Below, in pieces: positions 9,091 through 18,768 of a stretch of DNA of 64,000 bases (the stretch's first letter is position 1; each line of letters opens with the position of its first letter). Position numbers and translations under genes: made by a program. Origin of the DNA: Bacillota bacterium (GTDB taxonomy: Bacteria; Bacillota; Sulfobacillia; Sulfobacillales; Sulfobacillaceae); assembly GCA_026627065.1 (NCBI GenBank), contig JAPNUO010000003.1, forward strand, positions 186,001-250,000. Direction: 5' to 3'. Under the pieces are notes generated by a model. That model worked only from the letters and a program-made list of their open reading frames with translations, had not been told where the DNA came from and ran no database searches.

Positions 9091-9122
9091 TTGCTGACTT
9101 GACTTAATGGGGAGGGACGACG

Positions 9123-10088
9123 GTGCAGACAGCGTGGTATGTGGTGAAGCGGCTCTTTACGATGCTGGTGACCATTTGCGTCATCATTGCAGTGAGCTAT
9201 ATCTTAATGTATCTCTCTCCCGGTTCTTTCTTTAGTGTCGCGACCATTGCGTCGGCCATGAGCACGCTCGAGGTGGAGAACCCGAAATTATATCAGGAGT
9301 ACATCAACTCTTTTCTCTCTCGTTATGGCCTGAATCAGCCCTTATGGCATCAGGTGCTGCAGTACGTGTGGCATTCCATCACGTTTAACTTCGGCAATTC
9401 CTTTACTTATCCCACGGTCCCGATCATTAACCAACTCAAAACGGCCTTCCCCATCAGTGCCGAGCTGGCGTTCGGCGCCGTGGTGTTAGGCGTGGTCGTC
9501 GGCATCCCGCTGGGGATTTTGGCAGCGTTGTACCGCAATACGTGGGTGGACAGTGTTCTGACGTCCGTGTCCATGATTGGGCAGGCGATCCCGGCGTTTG
9601 TCACCGCGGTCTTTATGGTCTTGATTTTTGGCGTGTATATTCCAGGCGTTCTTCCGATTAACGGGTGGGGCACGCCGCAGCAAGCGATTTTGCCGATTTT
9701 GGCACTCGGGCTGGGGAATATCGGGGTCGTGACGCGGTACATGCGCGGAAGTTTGATTGAAACATTGCGCCAGGATTACATGCGAACGGCCGAGGCTAAG
9801 GGTGTGAAGTATTGGAGTCGGATATTGCGCCATGGGGTGCGCAATTCCTTGGTGGCGCTGATGACAGTGATAGGGCCGGCGTTTGGCTTCACGGTAGTGA
9901 GTACGGTATGGGTAGAAAACATCTTTTCGATTCCTGGGCTGGGCAGTTTAATGGCTACTGCCTTTGTGAACAAGGACGTGCCGCTGGCGATTACCGATGT
10001 CTTCATTCTGGCGCTGTTGATTTTGGTGACGAACTTTTTGGTGGATATCGGGTACAGCATTTTAGATCCGCGCGTCCACTTAACCTGA
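9123..10088 (+). CDS. ABC transporter permease, DppB/OppB type
   Basis: A 321-residue inner-membrane protein with six predicted membrane segments. The first segment starts at about residue 8 and is followed by a long outside loop (about 30-100), as in OppB/DppB. The EAA motif that docks on the ATPase is EAKGVKYWSRILRHGVRNS. It forms the channel with the next gene product. GTG 9123 has GGGGAGGGA six bases upstream; the gene follows the intercistronic hairpin. Confidence 0.92.
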   Translation: MQTAWYVVKRLFTMLVTICVIIAVSYILMYLSPGSFFSVATIASAMSTLEVENPKLYQEYINSFLSRYGLNQPLWHQVLQYVWHSITFNFGNSFTYPTVPIINQLKTAFPISAELAFGAVVLGVVVGIPLGILAALYRNTWVDSVLTSVSMIGQAIPAFVTAVFMVLIFGVYIPGVLPINGWGTPQQAILPILALGLGNIGVVTRYMRGSLIETLRQDYMRTAEAKGVKYWSRILRHGVRNSLVALMTVIGPAFGFTVVSTVWVENIFSIPGLGSLMATAFVNKDVPLAITDVFILALLILVTNFLVDIGYSILDPRVHLT

Positions 10089-10136
10089 TGGTACAGCAGC
10101 GTTGACAACATTTCGTAAGAGAGGGAGTGACAGGCC

Positions 10137-11036
10137 GTGATTGCGCGGATTGCTGTCAATCAACAACCCGGAAATGTGCCGAGAACAGCGCGCAAGCGCT
10201 CCCAGTGGCTGTTGGCGTGGGACCGGTACAAGCAAAATAAGGTGGCGGTGGCCGGACTGGTGTGGGTCGTCATTTTCTTTATCTTTGGCGTGATTGGACC
10301 GTGGGTGGCCCCGTCGAGCTACGCGACCACGAACTATTTAATGGCAAATCACCCGCCGACATGGGCATACCCGATGGGAACCGACAGCCTGGGCCACAAT
10401 ATGCTGAGCGAAATGCTCTTTAGTGTCCGCTATGCGCTCGAAATTGCTGTGTTTGCGTCGTTGGCGGCGTTTCTGTTGGGGACCATCCTGGGACTGTGGG
10501 CCGGCCTAAAGGGAGGACTGGCGGACACAATTCTCATGCGGGTCGTGGATTTTTTCTTTGCTTTTCCAGCTTACTTTTTAGACTTGATTTTGGTGACCAA
10601 ATTTGGCCGAGGATTAGGTCCCATGATTTTTGCTTTGGCTGTGACCGGCTGGGCCGGTTACGCGCGGCTTATCCGAGGCTTGGTCTTAGGCATGCGCAAC
10701 GGGGAGATGGTTGAGGCGGCCAACGCGTTGGGAGCATCGCCGCTTCATCTCGCACGAAAATACGTGTTTCCGAATGTGGTTAGCAATATGATCATTGCTT
10801 TGGCCTTTGGTATTCCGAGCGATCTGACGGTGCAAGCGGCTCTAAGCGTAGTTGGAATGGGCTTGAATCCTCCGCTCCCGAGCTTTGGGAACATGATTGC
10901 CGCTGCTGGCAGCAACGTGTTGGGCTATCCTTGGCTGATGTACTGGCCTGCGGGGATCTTTGCCATCACGTTATTGTCCTTCCTGTTTGTAGCGGACGGG
11001 CTGCAGGAAGCGCTGAATCCCAAGGGAGGGTCGTAA
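10137..11036 (+). CDS. ABC transporter permease, DppC/OppC type
   Basis: A 299-residue permease with the OppC_N region (residues 20-80), the YPMGTDSLGHNMLSEMLF motif typical of DppC, and an EAA loop (EAANALGASPLHLARKYVFPN). Six membrane segments are expected. GTG 10137 is preceded by GAGGGAG. Its stop lies two bases before the start of the first ATPase gene. Confidence 0.92.
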   Translation: MIARIAVNQQPGNVPRTARKRSQWLLAWDRYKQNKVAVAGLVWVVIFFIFGVIGPWVAPSSYATTNYLMANHPPTWAYPMGTDSLGHNMLSEMLFSVRYALEIAVFASLAAFLLGTILGLWAGLKGGLADTILMRVVDFFFAFPAYFLDLILVTKFGRGLGPMIFALAVTGWAGYARLIRGLVLGMRNGEMVEAANALGASPLHLARKYVFPNVVSNMIIALAFGIPSDLTVQAALSVVGMGLNPPLPSFGNMIAAAGSNVLGYPWLMYWPAGIFAITLLSFLFVADGLQEALNPKGGS

Positions 11037-11038
11037 TT

Positions 11039-12028
11039 ATGGCAGACCAGCCGCTATTAACAGTCGAGTCGCTTTACACCCGCTTTAAGCGCGGGACAGA
11101 CACAATCTATGCGGTGAACGGGGTCAGCTTCTCGGTTTCCGCCGGCGAAGTCGTGGGAGTGGTGGGGGAAAGTGGCTCGGGAAAGTCTGTGACCATGATG
11201 TCCCTTTTGGGGCTGGTCCGCGGTCGAGCCACCGTGGACGTCAAGCGGGCGACATTTAAGAAGTGGGAGCTGCCCCGGCTGACACCCCGTCAATTGGAGG
11301 ACATTCGAGGACGAGAGATCGGCGTGATTTTCCAGGATCCGATGACTAGTCTAAATCCGGTGATGCGAGTGGGAGACCAAGTGATGGAAGCGATGCTGGC
11401 GCACCAGTACGCGACGCCCCGCGCAGCTTTCAACCGGACATTGGATTTGCTGCGCGAGGTGGGGATTCCCGATGCCGTGCAGCGCTTTCGCAATTACCCG
11501 CACGAATTTTCGGGCGGTATGCGCCAACGCATTATGATTGCCATGGCGATTGCCTGCGAACCCGATTTGTTGATTGCCGACGAGCCGACGACAGCCCTGG
11601 ACGTCACGGTACAGATGCAGATCTTGGCGCTGTTGCAGGAACTTCGGGAGCGCCGGCACATGAGCATTGTTATCATCACGCACGACTTTGGCGTGGCGAC
11701 CAACTTTTGCGATCGCATTCTTGTCATGTATGCGGGACGGATTGTGGAAAGTGCGGCGGTAGCCGAGTTTGTGGCGCAACCGGCGCACCCGTATACCATT
11801 GGCCTTCGCAGTTCTATTTTGGAGATTGGCAGCCGCGGGCGTCCTCTGTCGCCGATTCCCGGATTGCCTCCTACGGTTACCGAGCCTCCCAAGAATTGTT
11901 CCTTTGCCCCCCGTTGTCCTTACGCGATTGATCGCTGTCGCGAAGAGCTTCCTGAACTTCGGGTGCTGTCGCCGGGTCATGAGGTGGCCTGCCATCGGGC
12001 CGAGGAGGTGATCTCGCTTGCCGGATAG
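11039..12028 (+). CDS. ABC transporter ATP-binding protein, DppD/OppD type
   Basis: A 329-residue ATPase. Walker A is GESGSGKS, the Q-loop reads IFQDPMTSLNP, the signature is SGGMRQR, Walker B is LLIADEPTTALD and the H-loop is ITHD. The C-terminal oligopeptide-transporter domain has the NCSFAPRCPYAIDRC cysteine motif that can hold an iron-sulfur cluster in this family. It energises transport together with the next gene product. ATG 11039 follows AAGGGAGGG by about eight bases. Confidence 0.93.
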   Translation: MADQPLLTVESLYTRFKRGTDTIYAVNGVSFSVSAGEVVGVVGESGSGKSVTMMSLLGLVRGRATVDVKRATFKKWELPRLTPRQLEDIRGREIGVIFQDPMTSLNPVMRVGDQVMEAMLAHQYATPRAAFNRTLDLLREVGIPDAVQRFRNYPHEFSGGMRQRIMIAMAIACEPDLLIADEPTTALDVTVQMQILALLQELRERRHMSIVIITHDFGVATNFCDRILVMYAGRIVESAAVAEFVAQPAHPYTIGLRSSILEIGSRGRPLSPIPGLPPTVTEPPKNCSFAPRCPYAIDRCREELPELRVLSPGHEVACHRAEEVISLAG

Positions 12029-12986
12029 CGATGCCATCTTAACGTTCGACCGCGTCTCGAAGGACTTCGTCGTAAGGCGCAGAGTTCTGCATGCGGTCAA
12101 TCAGGTGTCATTCTCCATACCCGTCGGCAAGACGGTCGGCCTGGTCGGAGAGAGCGGCTCCGGAAAGTCCACCATCGGACGGCTCGGCATTGGACTGTTG
12201 CCGGCGACAGCGGGTCAGGTGGTGTTTAAGGGGCAGGATATTACGCGGCTTAAACCCAACGCGTTAAGGCCTCTGAGGCAGTCGATGCAAATTATATTCC
12301 AGGATCCGCAGGCTTCTTTAAGCCCGAGAATGACCGTCGGGGATGCCATTGAAGACGCCATGAATATTCATGGCATGGGGACGCCTCAACAACGCAAACG
12401 GCGAGTCGAAGAGCTTTTGGAACGGGTGGGATTACCAGTTTCGGCCGCGGACGCGTATCCGTTCGAATTATCGGGCGGACAATTGCAGCGGGTGGGTATT
12501 GCGCGCGCTCTTTCGTTGAATCCGGAATTGGTGGTATGTGACGAGCCGGTATCTGCGTTAGACGTCTCGATTCAGATTCAAATTATTCAGTTGTTGCAGG
12601 ATCTCCAGCGAGAGTATCACCTTTCGTATCTCTTTATCTCCCATAATTTGGCTGTGGTTGAATATTTAAGCGACGTGGTGGTGGTGCTTTACCTGGGCCA
12701 AATTGTCGAGCAGGCGCCGGTCGAGGAGCTGTTTCGGAGAGCGACTCATCCTTACACGAGGGTGCTCATGGATTCGATTCTTCGAGTGCCGCAACCCGGG
12801 GAATCGGCACGTCGCTTCACCGTGCTAAAGGGCGAAGTGCCGTCGCCGTTTTCGCCACCCTCTGGATGCCCATTTCACACGCGTTGCCCGGTGGCCATCG
12901 ACCGCTGCTCGAAGGAGGTGCCAGAACTTACGCTGATTGGTCCCGATCATTGGGTCAAGTGCCATCTGGCCGAGTCAGCCAGTTGA
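12018..12986 (+). CDS. ABC transporter ATP-binding protein, DppF/OppF type
   Basis: A 322-residue partner ATPase with GESGSGKST, IIFQDPQASLSPRMT, SGGQLQR, LVVCDEPVSALD and ISHN, and a C-terminal CPFHTRCPVAIDRC motif. The start is TTG 12018, seven bases after GAGGAGGTG, and overlaps the end of the previous gene by 11 bases, so the two are translationally coupled. It completes the first five-gene transporter operon. Confidence 0.92.
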   Translation: MPDSDAILTFDRVSKDFVVRRRVLHAVNQVSFSIPVGKTVGLVGESGSGKSTIGRLGIGLLPATAGQVVFKGQDITRLKPNALRPLRQSMQIIFQDPQASLSPRMTVGDAIEDAMNIHGMGTPQQRKRRVEELLERVGLPVSAADAYPFELSGGQLQRVGIARALSLNPELVVCDEPVSALDVSIQIQIIQLLQDLQREYHLSYLFISHNLAVVEYLSDVVVVLYLGQIVEQAPVEELFRRATHPYTRVLMDSILRVPQPGESARRFTVLKGEVPSPFSPPSGCPFHTRCPVAIDRCSKEVPELTLIGPDHWVKCHLAESAS

Positions 12987-13014
12987 TTCCGACGAACCAA
13001 AGGAGACGGTGAGC

Positions 13015-14643
13015 ATGGGGCGCTTCCTCGTCAACCGCGTGGGCTACGCTGCGGGACAGCCCAAGTTTGTTTACAGTTTGGACCCGTTGCAAGGGGCTCG
13101 GGTGATGTCGGAGGATGCCACGGTTTTGTTGACAGCGGGCGAGAAAAACGTCGAGATGCGATATGAGCAGGAAATGCATACCGCTATCTACCGCTGGGAC
13201 GTGTCAGAACTCCGGCGCGAAGAACGCTATCGGGTGAGTCGAGGCGATGAGGACGACACGTTGAGGGTGGCGCGCGACCCATTTCGGGAAGTATTTCGCC
13301 TGGCCATGCGTTCCTATTATCTTCAGCGGTGCGGTCAGGCAATTGATGATAGGGAAAGCGGTGTGCAACATGCCGCGTGCCATCTGGCGTTGGCGACAAC
13401 CGTAGAGGAAGGGGAAACGCGGGACGTTTCCGGGGGGTGGCATGATGCGGGGGATTACGGTCGTTACATGCCGACCGCCGGAGTCACCGTAGGGCAATTG
13501 TTGTTGCTTCTGGTGCTGGTTCCGGAACTCGTTCAATACTGCGACCTTGGGACCCGTGAAGCCGAGAAATCCGGAATATCAGACGTGCTGGCCGAGGTTC
13601 GCTATGAACTTGATTGGATGCTCCGCATGCAACGAAGCGACGGTGGCGTCTATCACAAGGTCAGCACCGAACGGTTTCCGGGGATGATTATGCCTGAAGC
13701 TGATGATGGCCGCCTCTGGGTGTACAGCGTAGCCACGCCGGATACCGCAGTGTTTGCAGCAGCGATGGCGCGGGCCTCCCGAGTGTTTCAGGCTGTTGAC
13801 GCGCGTTTTGCGTCGCAGTGCCTGGCGGCGGCAGACGCGGCGTGGAAGTTTCTCAAAAGTCACGAGCCGATGCTGCATCCTAAAAACGGCTTTACGGGGT
13901 CATATCTTACGAAGAGCGATGCCGACGAGCGGCTGTGGGCAGCAGCCGAGTTGTTTTTGTCCACTCGTGAGCAAGAATTTCAGGAATACCTGCGTCAACA
14001 ATGGGATGCCATGTTTTCTGGACAGGCCGTGTTGGTGCCGATCAATTGGGAGGACGTGAGTACCATGGCGGTTCTCGCATTGGCGCTGGAGGATGGCGTT
14101 GACGTCGCGTTGCAAGAAAAGGCAAAGCAGTCATTGATTGTCAGCGCTGAACACCTGGTAAGCCGCATTAACCGCCATCCTTTCGGGTGTGCGCTCTTGC
14201 CCGGGGAGTATCGTTGGGCCTCGGCCAAAACTGCCTTGGCCTACGGCGTGAATCTGGCGGCGGCCCATTACTTGACGAAGAGGCCAGAGTTTCTCTTAGG
14301 GGCTGTGCGGCAATGGGATTACGTTTTGGGCTGCAATCCCCTGGGCCGTTCTTGGGTGACCGGTACAGGACCCGATTCGCCTCAACATCCTCACCATCGG
14401 TATGTCGTGGCCAGCGGGATCATGATTCCGGGCCTCTTGGTGGGTGGACCGAATGCGCAAGCGCATCAACAAGACGGTATTGTTCCCGAAACTGTTGGGC
14501 CCCTGGCGTATGTTGACGATGAACGTGCCTACGCCGTGAACGAACCGGCCATCGACTACAATGCGCCGCTGGTGGTGCTGGCTGGCTATTTGCATGGTGT
14601 TTTAGGTCAGGGGCGAGAAAATGGGGGCAACGTGAATGATTAA
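13015..14643 (+). CDS. cytoplasmic GH9 glycoside hydrolase with N-terminal Ig-like domain
   Basis: A 542-residue protein. Residues 1-85 are the CelD_N immunoglobulin-like domain common in GH9 (FLVNRVGYAAGQPKFVY), followed by the catalytic barrel. Catalytic aspartates Asp144/Asp147 sit in GGWHDAGDYGRY, the His motif is PQHPHHR, and the proton donor is Glu510 in AVNEPAIDYN. No signal peptide or dockerin is seen, so it should act in the cytoplasm on imported cello- or xyloglucan oligosaccharides. It starts 28 bases after the ABC operon at ATG 13015 (AGGAG nine bases upstream) and overlaps the next gene by eight bases. Confidence 0.9.
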   Translation: MGRFLVNRVGYAAGQPKFVYSLDPLQGARVMSEDATVLLTAGEKNVEMRYEQEMHTAIYRWDVSELRREERYRVSRGDEDDTLRVARDPFREVFRLAMRSYYLQRCGQAIDDRESGVQHAACHLALATTVEEGETRDVSGGWHDAGDYGRYMPTAGVTVGQLLLLLVLVPELVQYCDLGTREAEKSGISDVLAEVRYELDWMLRMQRSDGGVYHKVSTERFPGMIMPEADDGRLWVYSVATPDTAVFAAAMARASRVFQAVDARFASQCLAAADAAWKFLKSHEPMLHPKNGFTGSYLTKSDADERLWAAAELFLSTREQEFQEYLRQQWDAMFSGQAVLVPINWEDVSTMAVLALALEDGVDVALQEKAKQSLIVSAEHLVSRINRHPFGCALLPGEYRWASAKTALAYGVNLAAAHYLTKRPEFLLGAVRQWDYVLGCNPLGRSWVTGTGPDSPQHPHHRYVVASGIMIPGLLVGGPNAQAHQQDGIVPETVGPLAYVDDERAYAVNEPAIDYNAPLVVLAGYLHGVLGQGRENGGNVND

Positions 14644-15598
14644 AGGCATGACCTTTGGGTGGGATGCAGATCGGGGCGATTTACGCACGGCACAAGCGCG
14701 GGAATCCCTGCGCCATTTGCGGGAGACGGGGGCGGAATGGATCGCGCTGGCCTTCCGGGTGTATCAAGACAGCGTCTTCTCAACCCGCATTTACTTTGAT
14801 TACGGGACAACCGTGACCGATGGAGATTTGATCGTGGCCGTGGGGGAGGCGCGCGAGCTAGGGCTGAAAATCTGCCTCAAACCCGTGGTGAACTCACGGG
14901 ATGGTCTTTGGCGCGGCTTCATCCGTTTTCCCGAGGAGTCCAATGATTCTGTGAATTATTGGCAGGACTGGTTTCGCTCATATCGTCATTTTATCAATCA
15001 CTATGCCGAGATTGCCGAAGAGCTTAATGTGGACATGTTTTGTGTGGGCTGTGAAATGGTCCAGACCGAACATCGCACCGACGACTGGCTACGGGTCGTG
15101 GAGGAAGTGCGTGCTCGGTATCATGGGCCCTTAGTCTACAATGCTAACCATGGATCCGAGGATCAGGTGGCCTGGTTTTCGGCCGTGGATTATGTGGGAA
15201 CCAGCGCGTACTACCCAGTTGCTAATGCGCCGGGGGCAACGGCGGCGGAAATGCGAGGACGCTGGGAGCTTGTAAAAGAACGATTGGAGAAACTTTACGA
15301 ACGATTTCAGCGCCCTATCCTCTTCATGGAGATTGGGTGCCGCAGTGCGAGTGGCGCCGCGCAAATGCCTTGGGATTTTCTGCACCGGGAATGGCCGTCT
15401 AATGAAGAGGAACAAGCCGCGTTCTACGAGTCTGCGTTGGAGACCTTTTGGGACGAATCCTGGTTTAGCGGATTTTTCTGGTGGGATTGGCCCGTACACC
15501 TCTACGATATAAGAGATGCGGAGCACAACACAGGATTTTGTGTCTATGGGAAGAAGGCGGAGGCCATTTTGCGCCAATTTTATGGCGGCCCGCGTTAG
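14636..15598 (+). CDS. GH113-like glycosidase (beta-mannanase family)
   Basis: A 320-residue (beta/alpha)8 protein without signal peptide, close in length and motif order to Alicyclobacillus beta-mannanase (family GH113). The likely acid/base is Glu140 in CVGCEM and the nucleophile Glu232 in LFMEIGC; the FFWWDWP strand near the C-terminus is also typical. A cytoplasmic mannan- or gluco-oligosaccharide hydrolase coupled to the GH9 gene is the best reading. The ATG at 14636 overlaps the GH9 stop. I am fairly sure of the fold and family, less of the substrate. Confidence 0.72.
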   Translation: MIKGMTFGWDADRGDLRTAQARESLRHLRETGAEWIALAFRVYQDSVFSTRIYFDYGTTVTDGDLIVAVGEARELGLKICLKPVVNSRDGLWRGFIRFPEESNDSVNYWQDWFRSYRHFINHYAEIAEELNVDMFCVGCEMVQTEHRTDDWLRVVEEVRARYHGPLVYNANHGSEDQVAWFSAVDYVGTSAYYPVANAPGATAAEMRGRWELVKERLEKLYERFQRPILFMEIGCRSASGAAQMPWDFLHREWPSNEEEQAAFYESALETFWDESWFSGFFWWDWPVHLYDIRDAEHNTGFCVYGKKAEAILRQFYGGPR

Positions 15599-15987
15599 GG
15601 AGGAATTTTGACCTTAAGAAGGTTGTTAATAAGACGGAATAGTGACAATACACATACGACTGTGTATATAACGTGGTAACCGACGCGTGAGATAACTCTG
15701 CGTTTTCATCCATATGAAGGTTAGTCGCATATCTCAGGTTTTACAGTGCTTGCGCGCGAGAGTTGAATAGACTAGAATAAGTTAGAATAAATCATGAACT
15801 AACAGATAGGATGTGCTGGAGCTTATGTCGATTTTTTGATACAATTGGCGGTGTTTTATCGAAGGTTTTGATGGTTTTTCCCTAAAAAATCGTCGATCGC
15901 CAAAAATGTTAGTTGGTTTTCCGAATTAAGTAGAGGGATAGATGGAGATCTCAAACCTACCGATTAACTCGCGATGGAGGATTGATC
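15599..15987. other. AT-rich gap before the second ABC operon
   Basis: About 390 bases without a gene, strongly AT-rich. It contains a small inverted repeat ATACACA/TGTGTAT (15648-15667), a direct repeat of TAGAATAA (near 15773 and 15783), and three near-copies of a GGTTTT-rich element (around 15863, 15872-15881 and 15913-15922). TGATACAAT at 15837-15845 is a candidate extended -10. The ribosome site ATGGAGG is at 15974-15980. It is most likely the regulated promoter region of the second transporter. Confidence 0.5.
15837..15845 (+). promoter_or_regulatory. candidate extended -10 for the second ABC operon
   Basis: TGATACAAT has the TGn extension and a five-of-six -10. The region 17-18 bases upstream (CTGGAG) is a weak -35, the same hexamer as before the xylanase gene. 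Confidence 0.35.
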
Positions 15988-17679
15988 ATGAAGTCCAAGG
16001 TTTCGAAACTTGTGTTGGCGGGGTCTGGGGCGTTGCTGTCGGCGGCTCTAATGGCTGGCTGTGGGACGATTTCCAGCACGACTTCCGCTAACGCGCAGGC
16101 AACGCACAGGGCAGCAAGCACGAGTTCTGCTCCTCCGTTGATCATGGCGGGGGATTTTGCAAATCCCACCATGACGGAGAATTTCAACCCGCTCAGCGTT
16201 AACGCGTTGTACGGGACAAATCTGGTGTACGAACCGCTCTACGTCATCAATCGGATCAATGGCGCGCAAACCCCCTGGCTTGCCACGTCGTATAAGTGGG
16301 TCAACAACTTAACGCTTGAATTTACCATTCGGTCTGGTGTCAAGTTTAACAACGGCACCCCGTTTTCCCCGAGCGATGTGGTCTACACCTTTAACCTCAT
16401 GAAGAAGTATCCGGCGTTGGACCAAAACGACGTATGGGCATCTCTGGCATCGGTGACCTCGTCCGGAAACAAGGTGATCTTTAAGTTTTCGAAGGTCGAT
16501 ATTCCGGAGTTTTACTACATTGCTACCCAACCCATCGTAGATGAGGCCCAATTTAGTAAAGTCAAGGATCCGGTTACGTTTACGAACCCAGATCCGATTG
16601 GAACCGGGCCATTCATGGTTCAAAGCTTTACGGGAGAACAGTACGATTTAAAGCCCAATCCTTACTACTGGCAGAGAAGCAAGGTCAAGATTCCCGAGAT
16701 TGAAATTCGTGGCGTGACTGGAAACACCTCGGTGGACGAGTGGCTAGTCGATGGTTCAGTAGACTGGGCGCAGTCGTTCATTCCAAACATGACCAAGGTC
16801 TACATCGACCGCAATCCCAAGTACTATCACGCCTTCCAACCGCCCTCCAGCCCGTGGACGATCTTTATGAATTTGACAAAGGCGCCGTTTAACAACGTTG
16901 ATTTCCGTAAGGCGCTCGCCTACAGCATTCAGCGCACGCAAATTGTCAGCAAAGCAGAATATGGGATTATGACGCCGGACTACGGCTCGCTGCTGCCTCC
17001 AACCATGGGTCAGTGGCTTAGTCCGCAGATATCCAAGGAGTACAAGTACACGTACAACCTGAAGCTGGCGGCGGAGTATTTAAAGAAGGCCGGGCTCAAG
17101 AAGAATAGCCAGGGCCAGTGGGTCGAAAAGAACGGCACCCCCATTTCCTTGACGCTGGAGGTTCCCGCTGGATGGACCGATATCATTCAGGACGGGCAGA
17201 TTATGGTCAACGACTGGAAGAAACTTGGCCTAAATGTCACGGAAATTACGCCGTCGCCGACCACGGACGTCGATAATTTGCAAACCGGGCACTTTGATAT
17301 GGCTCTGATGGAGGCGGTGGGTGTTCCCAATCCGTACTTCGTCTACTACTCCGAGCTAGACAGCAACGAAACTGCGCCGATCGGGCAGGTGGCCCCAAGC
17401 AACTACGAGCGGTGGCGCAATCCGGCGACTGATAAACTGTTGAACGAGTTTGCGGCGACCACCAATGTGGCCAAGCAGAAGCAGATTATGTACCAGCTTC
17501 AAAAACTGGTGGCGACGGATTTGCCGGTTATTCCTTACGACTTCGGGGTGTTTTGGGGCGAGTACACAACACTTCACTACACGGGATGGCCTTCCTACAA
17601 GGATCCTTACGCTCCGATGCAAATTTACGCGTACCCTGATCCGTTGCTCATAGTGACGCATTTGCGGCCAGTCAAGTAG
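15988..17679 (+). CDS. lipoprotein substrate-binding protein, family 5
   Basis: A 563-residue SBP_bac_5 protein with a classical lipoprotein signal (KLVLAGSGALLSAALMAGC), so it is anchored by a lipid on Cys near residue 25. Family motifs include PLYVINRINGAQTPWLA, the GTGPFMVQSF loop and KAEYGIMTPDYGSLLPP. It captures the substrate for the second transporter. ATG 15988 is seven bases after ATGGAGG; the in-frame TTG at 15982 is too close to the ribosome site. It differs from the first operon's binding protein in size and in having the lipobox, so different ligands are likely. Confidence 0.92.
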   Translation: MKSKVSKLVLAGSGALLSAALMAGCGTISSTTSANAQATHRAASTSSAPPLIMAGDFANPTMTENFNPLSVNALYGTNLVYEPLYVINRINGAQTPWLATSYKWVNNLTLEFTIRSGVKFNNGTPFSPSDVVYTFNLMKKYPALDQNDVWASLASVTSSGNKVIFKFSKVDIPEFYYIATQPIVDEAQFSKVKDPVTFTNPDPIGTGPFMVQSFTGEQYDLKPNPYYWQRSKVKIPEIEIRGVTGNTSVDEWLVDGSVDWAQSFIPNMTKVYIDRNPKYYHAFQPPSSPWTIFMNLTKAPFNNVDFRKALAYSIQRTQIVSKAEYGIMTPDYGSLLPPTMGQWLSPQISKEYKYTYNLKLAAEYLKKAGLKKNSQGQWVEKNGTPISLTLEVPAGWTDIIQDGQIMVNDWKKLGLNVTEITPSPTTDVDNLQTGHFDMALMEAVGVPNPYFVYYSELDSNETAPIGQVAPSNYERWRNPATDKLLNEFAATTNVAKQKQIMYQLQKLVATDLPVIPYDFGVFWGEYTTLHYTGWPSYKDPYAPMQIYAYPDPLLIVTHLRPVK

Positions 17680-17684
17680 AGTGC

Positions 17685-17720
17685 GCTCGGCGGCCATGCA
17701 ATGAATCATGGCCGCCGAGC
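17685..17720 (+). repeat. perfect 14-bp hairpin between binding-protein and permease genes
   Basis: GCTCGGCGGCCATG (17685-17698) and CATGGCCGCCGAGC (17707-17720) are perfect arms with an eight-base loop, starting five bases after the stop codon. No U-run follows. It occupies the same operon position as the hairpin at 9055-9090 and probably protects the binding-protein mRNA or lowers permease output. Confidence 0.8.
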
Positions 17721-17766
17721 CCTGTTTGGCGTGACGTCGGGCGAGTCGGAAAGGGATGGGAGTTGC

Positions 17767-18768
17767 ATGAAGTACTTTCTCAAGCGGGTATTGCTGCTCA
17801 TCGCGACCCTTTGGGTGGCAATTACACTAAATTTTCTCATTCCTCGTATGATGCCAGGGAATCCAGGACAGGCGGTTATTGCAAAGTTTGCTGGCGAAGG
17901 GCACCCGCTGACGCCGTCAGCGCTTAAGGCGATTGATGCGATGTTGGGGCTTTCGCATGCGAGTTTGCCAGTCCAATATTGGCAGTACCTCGGGGAAGTC
18001 GTTCATTTGAATTTTGGCGTGTCGTATTCGTATTTTCCATACACCGTGACAGAGTTGATAGCGAAGGCGTTGCCGTGGACTCTCGGCTTGGTTGGGGTAT
18101 CAACGGTCATTAGCTTTTTTGTGGGAACTGGTCTCGGTGTGTTGGTTGCCTGGCGGCGGAATCAGGCCACAGATGGGATTTTGACCTCTATTGCGGCCTT
18201 TACTGGAGCGTTTCCTTATTTTTGGTTTGCGTTGGCTGCAGTTTATGTACTTGGGTTTTTGCTTAATTGGTTTCCGCTGTCGGGTGGTTACGAGGTGGGC
18301 GCCATCCCGCACTTGTCGTGGGGATTTATCTTGGACGTGATTCACCACGCGATTCTTCCGGCTGTCACTGTGGTAGTCAGTTCCATTGGCGGCTGGCTTA
18401 TTGGGATGCGCAACAACATGATCAACACTCTCGGGGAAGATTATGTCCTTTTAGCGCGCGCTAAAGGTCTCAGCAACCGTTGGATTGCTACAATGTACGC
18501 CGCCCGGAATGCCATTCTCCCCAACATTACGGGATTTGGCATGGCGCTGGGGTTTGTGGTGGCGGGTTCGTTGCTGACGGAGGTTGTGTTCGGATATCCG
18601 GGGATGGGGAACCTTCTCTACAATGCGGTCATCAATGAGGATTACCCGTTGATGCAAGGGATTTTTCTGGTGATCGTGTTTTGTGTGATCATGGCAAACT
18701 TTTTGGTAGATTTGCTCTACGTGTTCATTGACCCACGAGTGCGCGAGAGGAGGGGTAGCGGTGCATAA
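17767..18768 (+). CDS. ABC transporter permease, DppB type (second operon)
   Basis: A 333-residue permease with six predicted membrane segments, the large first outside loop and the docking loop LARAKGLSNRWIATMYAARNA. ATG 17767 (MKYFLKRVLLLI) is chosen since an upstream in-frame ATG at 17701 lies inside the hairpin; GGGATGGGAG precedes the chosen start. The end overlaps the next gene by eight bases. Confidence 0.91.
   Translation: MKYFLKRVLLLIATLWVAITLNFLIPRMMPGNPGQAVIAKFAGEGHPLTPSALKAIDAMLGLSHASLPVQYWQYLGEVVHLNFGVSYSYFPYTVTELIAKALPWTLGLVGVSTVISFFVGTGLGVLVAWRRNQATDGILTSIAAFTGAFPYFWFALAAVYVLGFLLNWFPLSGGYEVGAIPHLSWGFILDVIHHAILPAVTVVVSSIGGWLIGMRNNMINTLGEDYVLLARAKGLSNRWIATMYAARNAILPNITGFGMALGFVVAGSLLTEVVFGYPGMGNLLYNAVINEDYPLMQGIFLVIVFCVIMANFLVDLLYVFIDPRVRERRGSGA

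Noticed and set aside
15609..15625. ACCTT/AAGGT as a terminator after the GH113-like gene
   Set aside because: Only five pairs with a three-base loop and no T-run.
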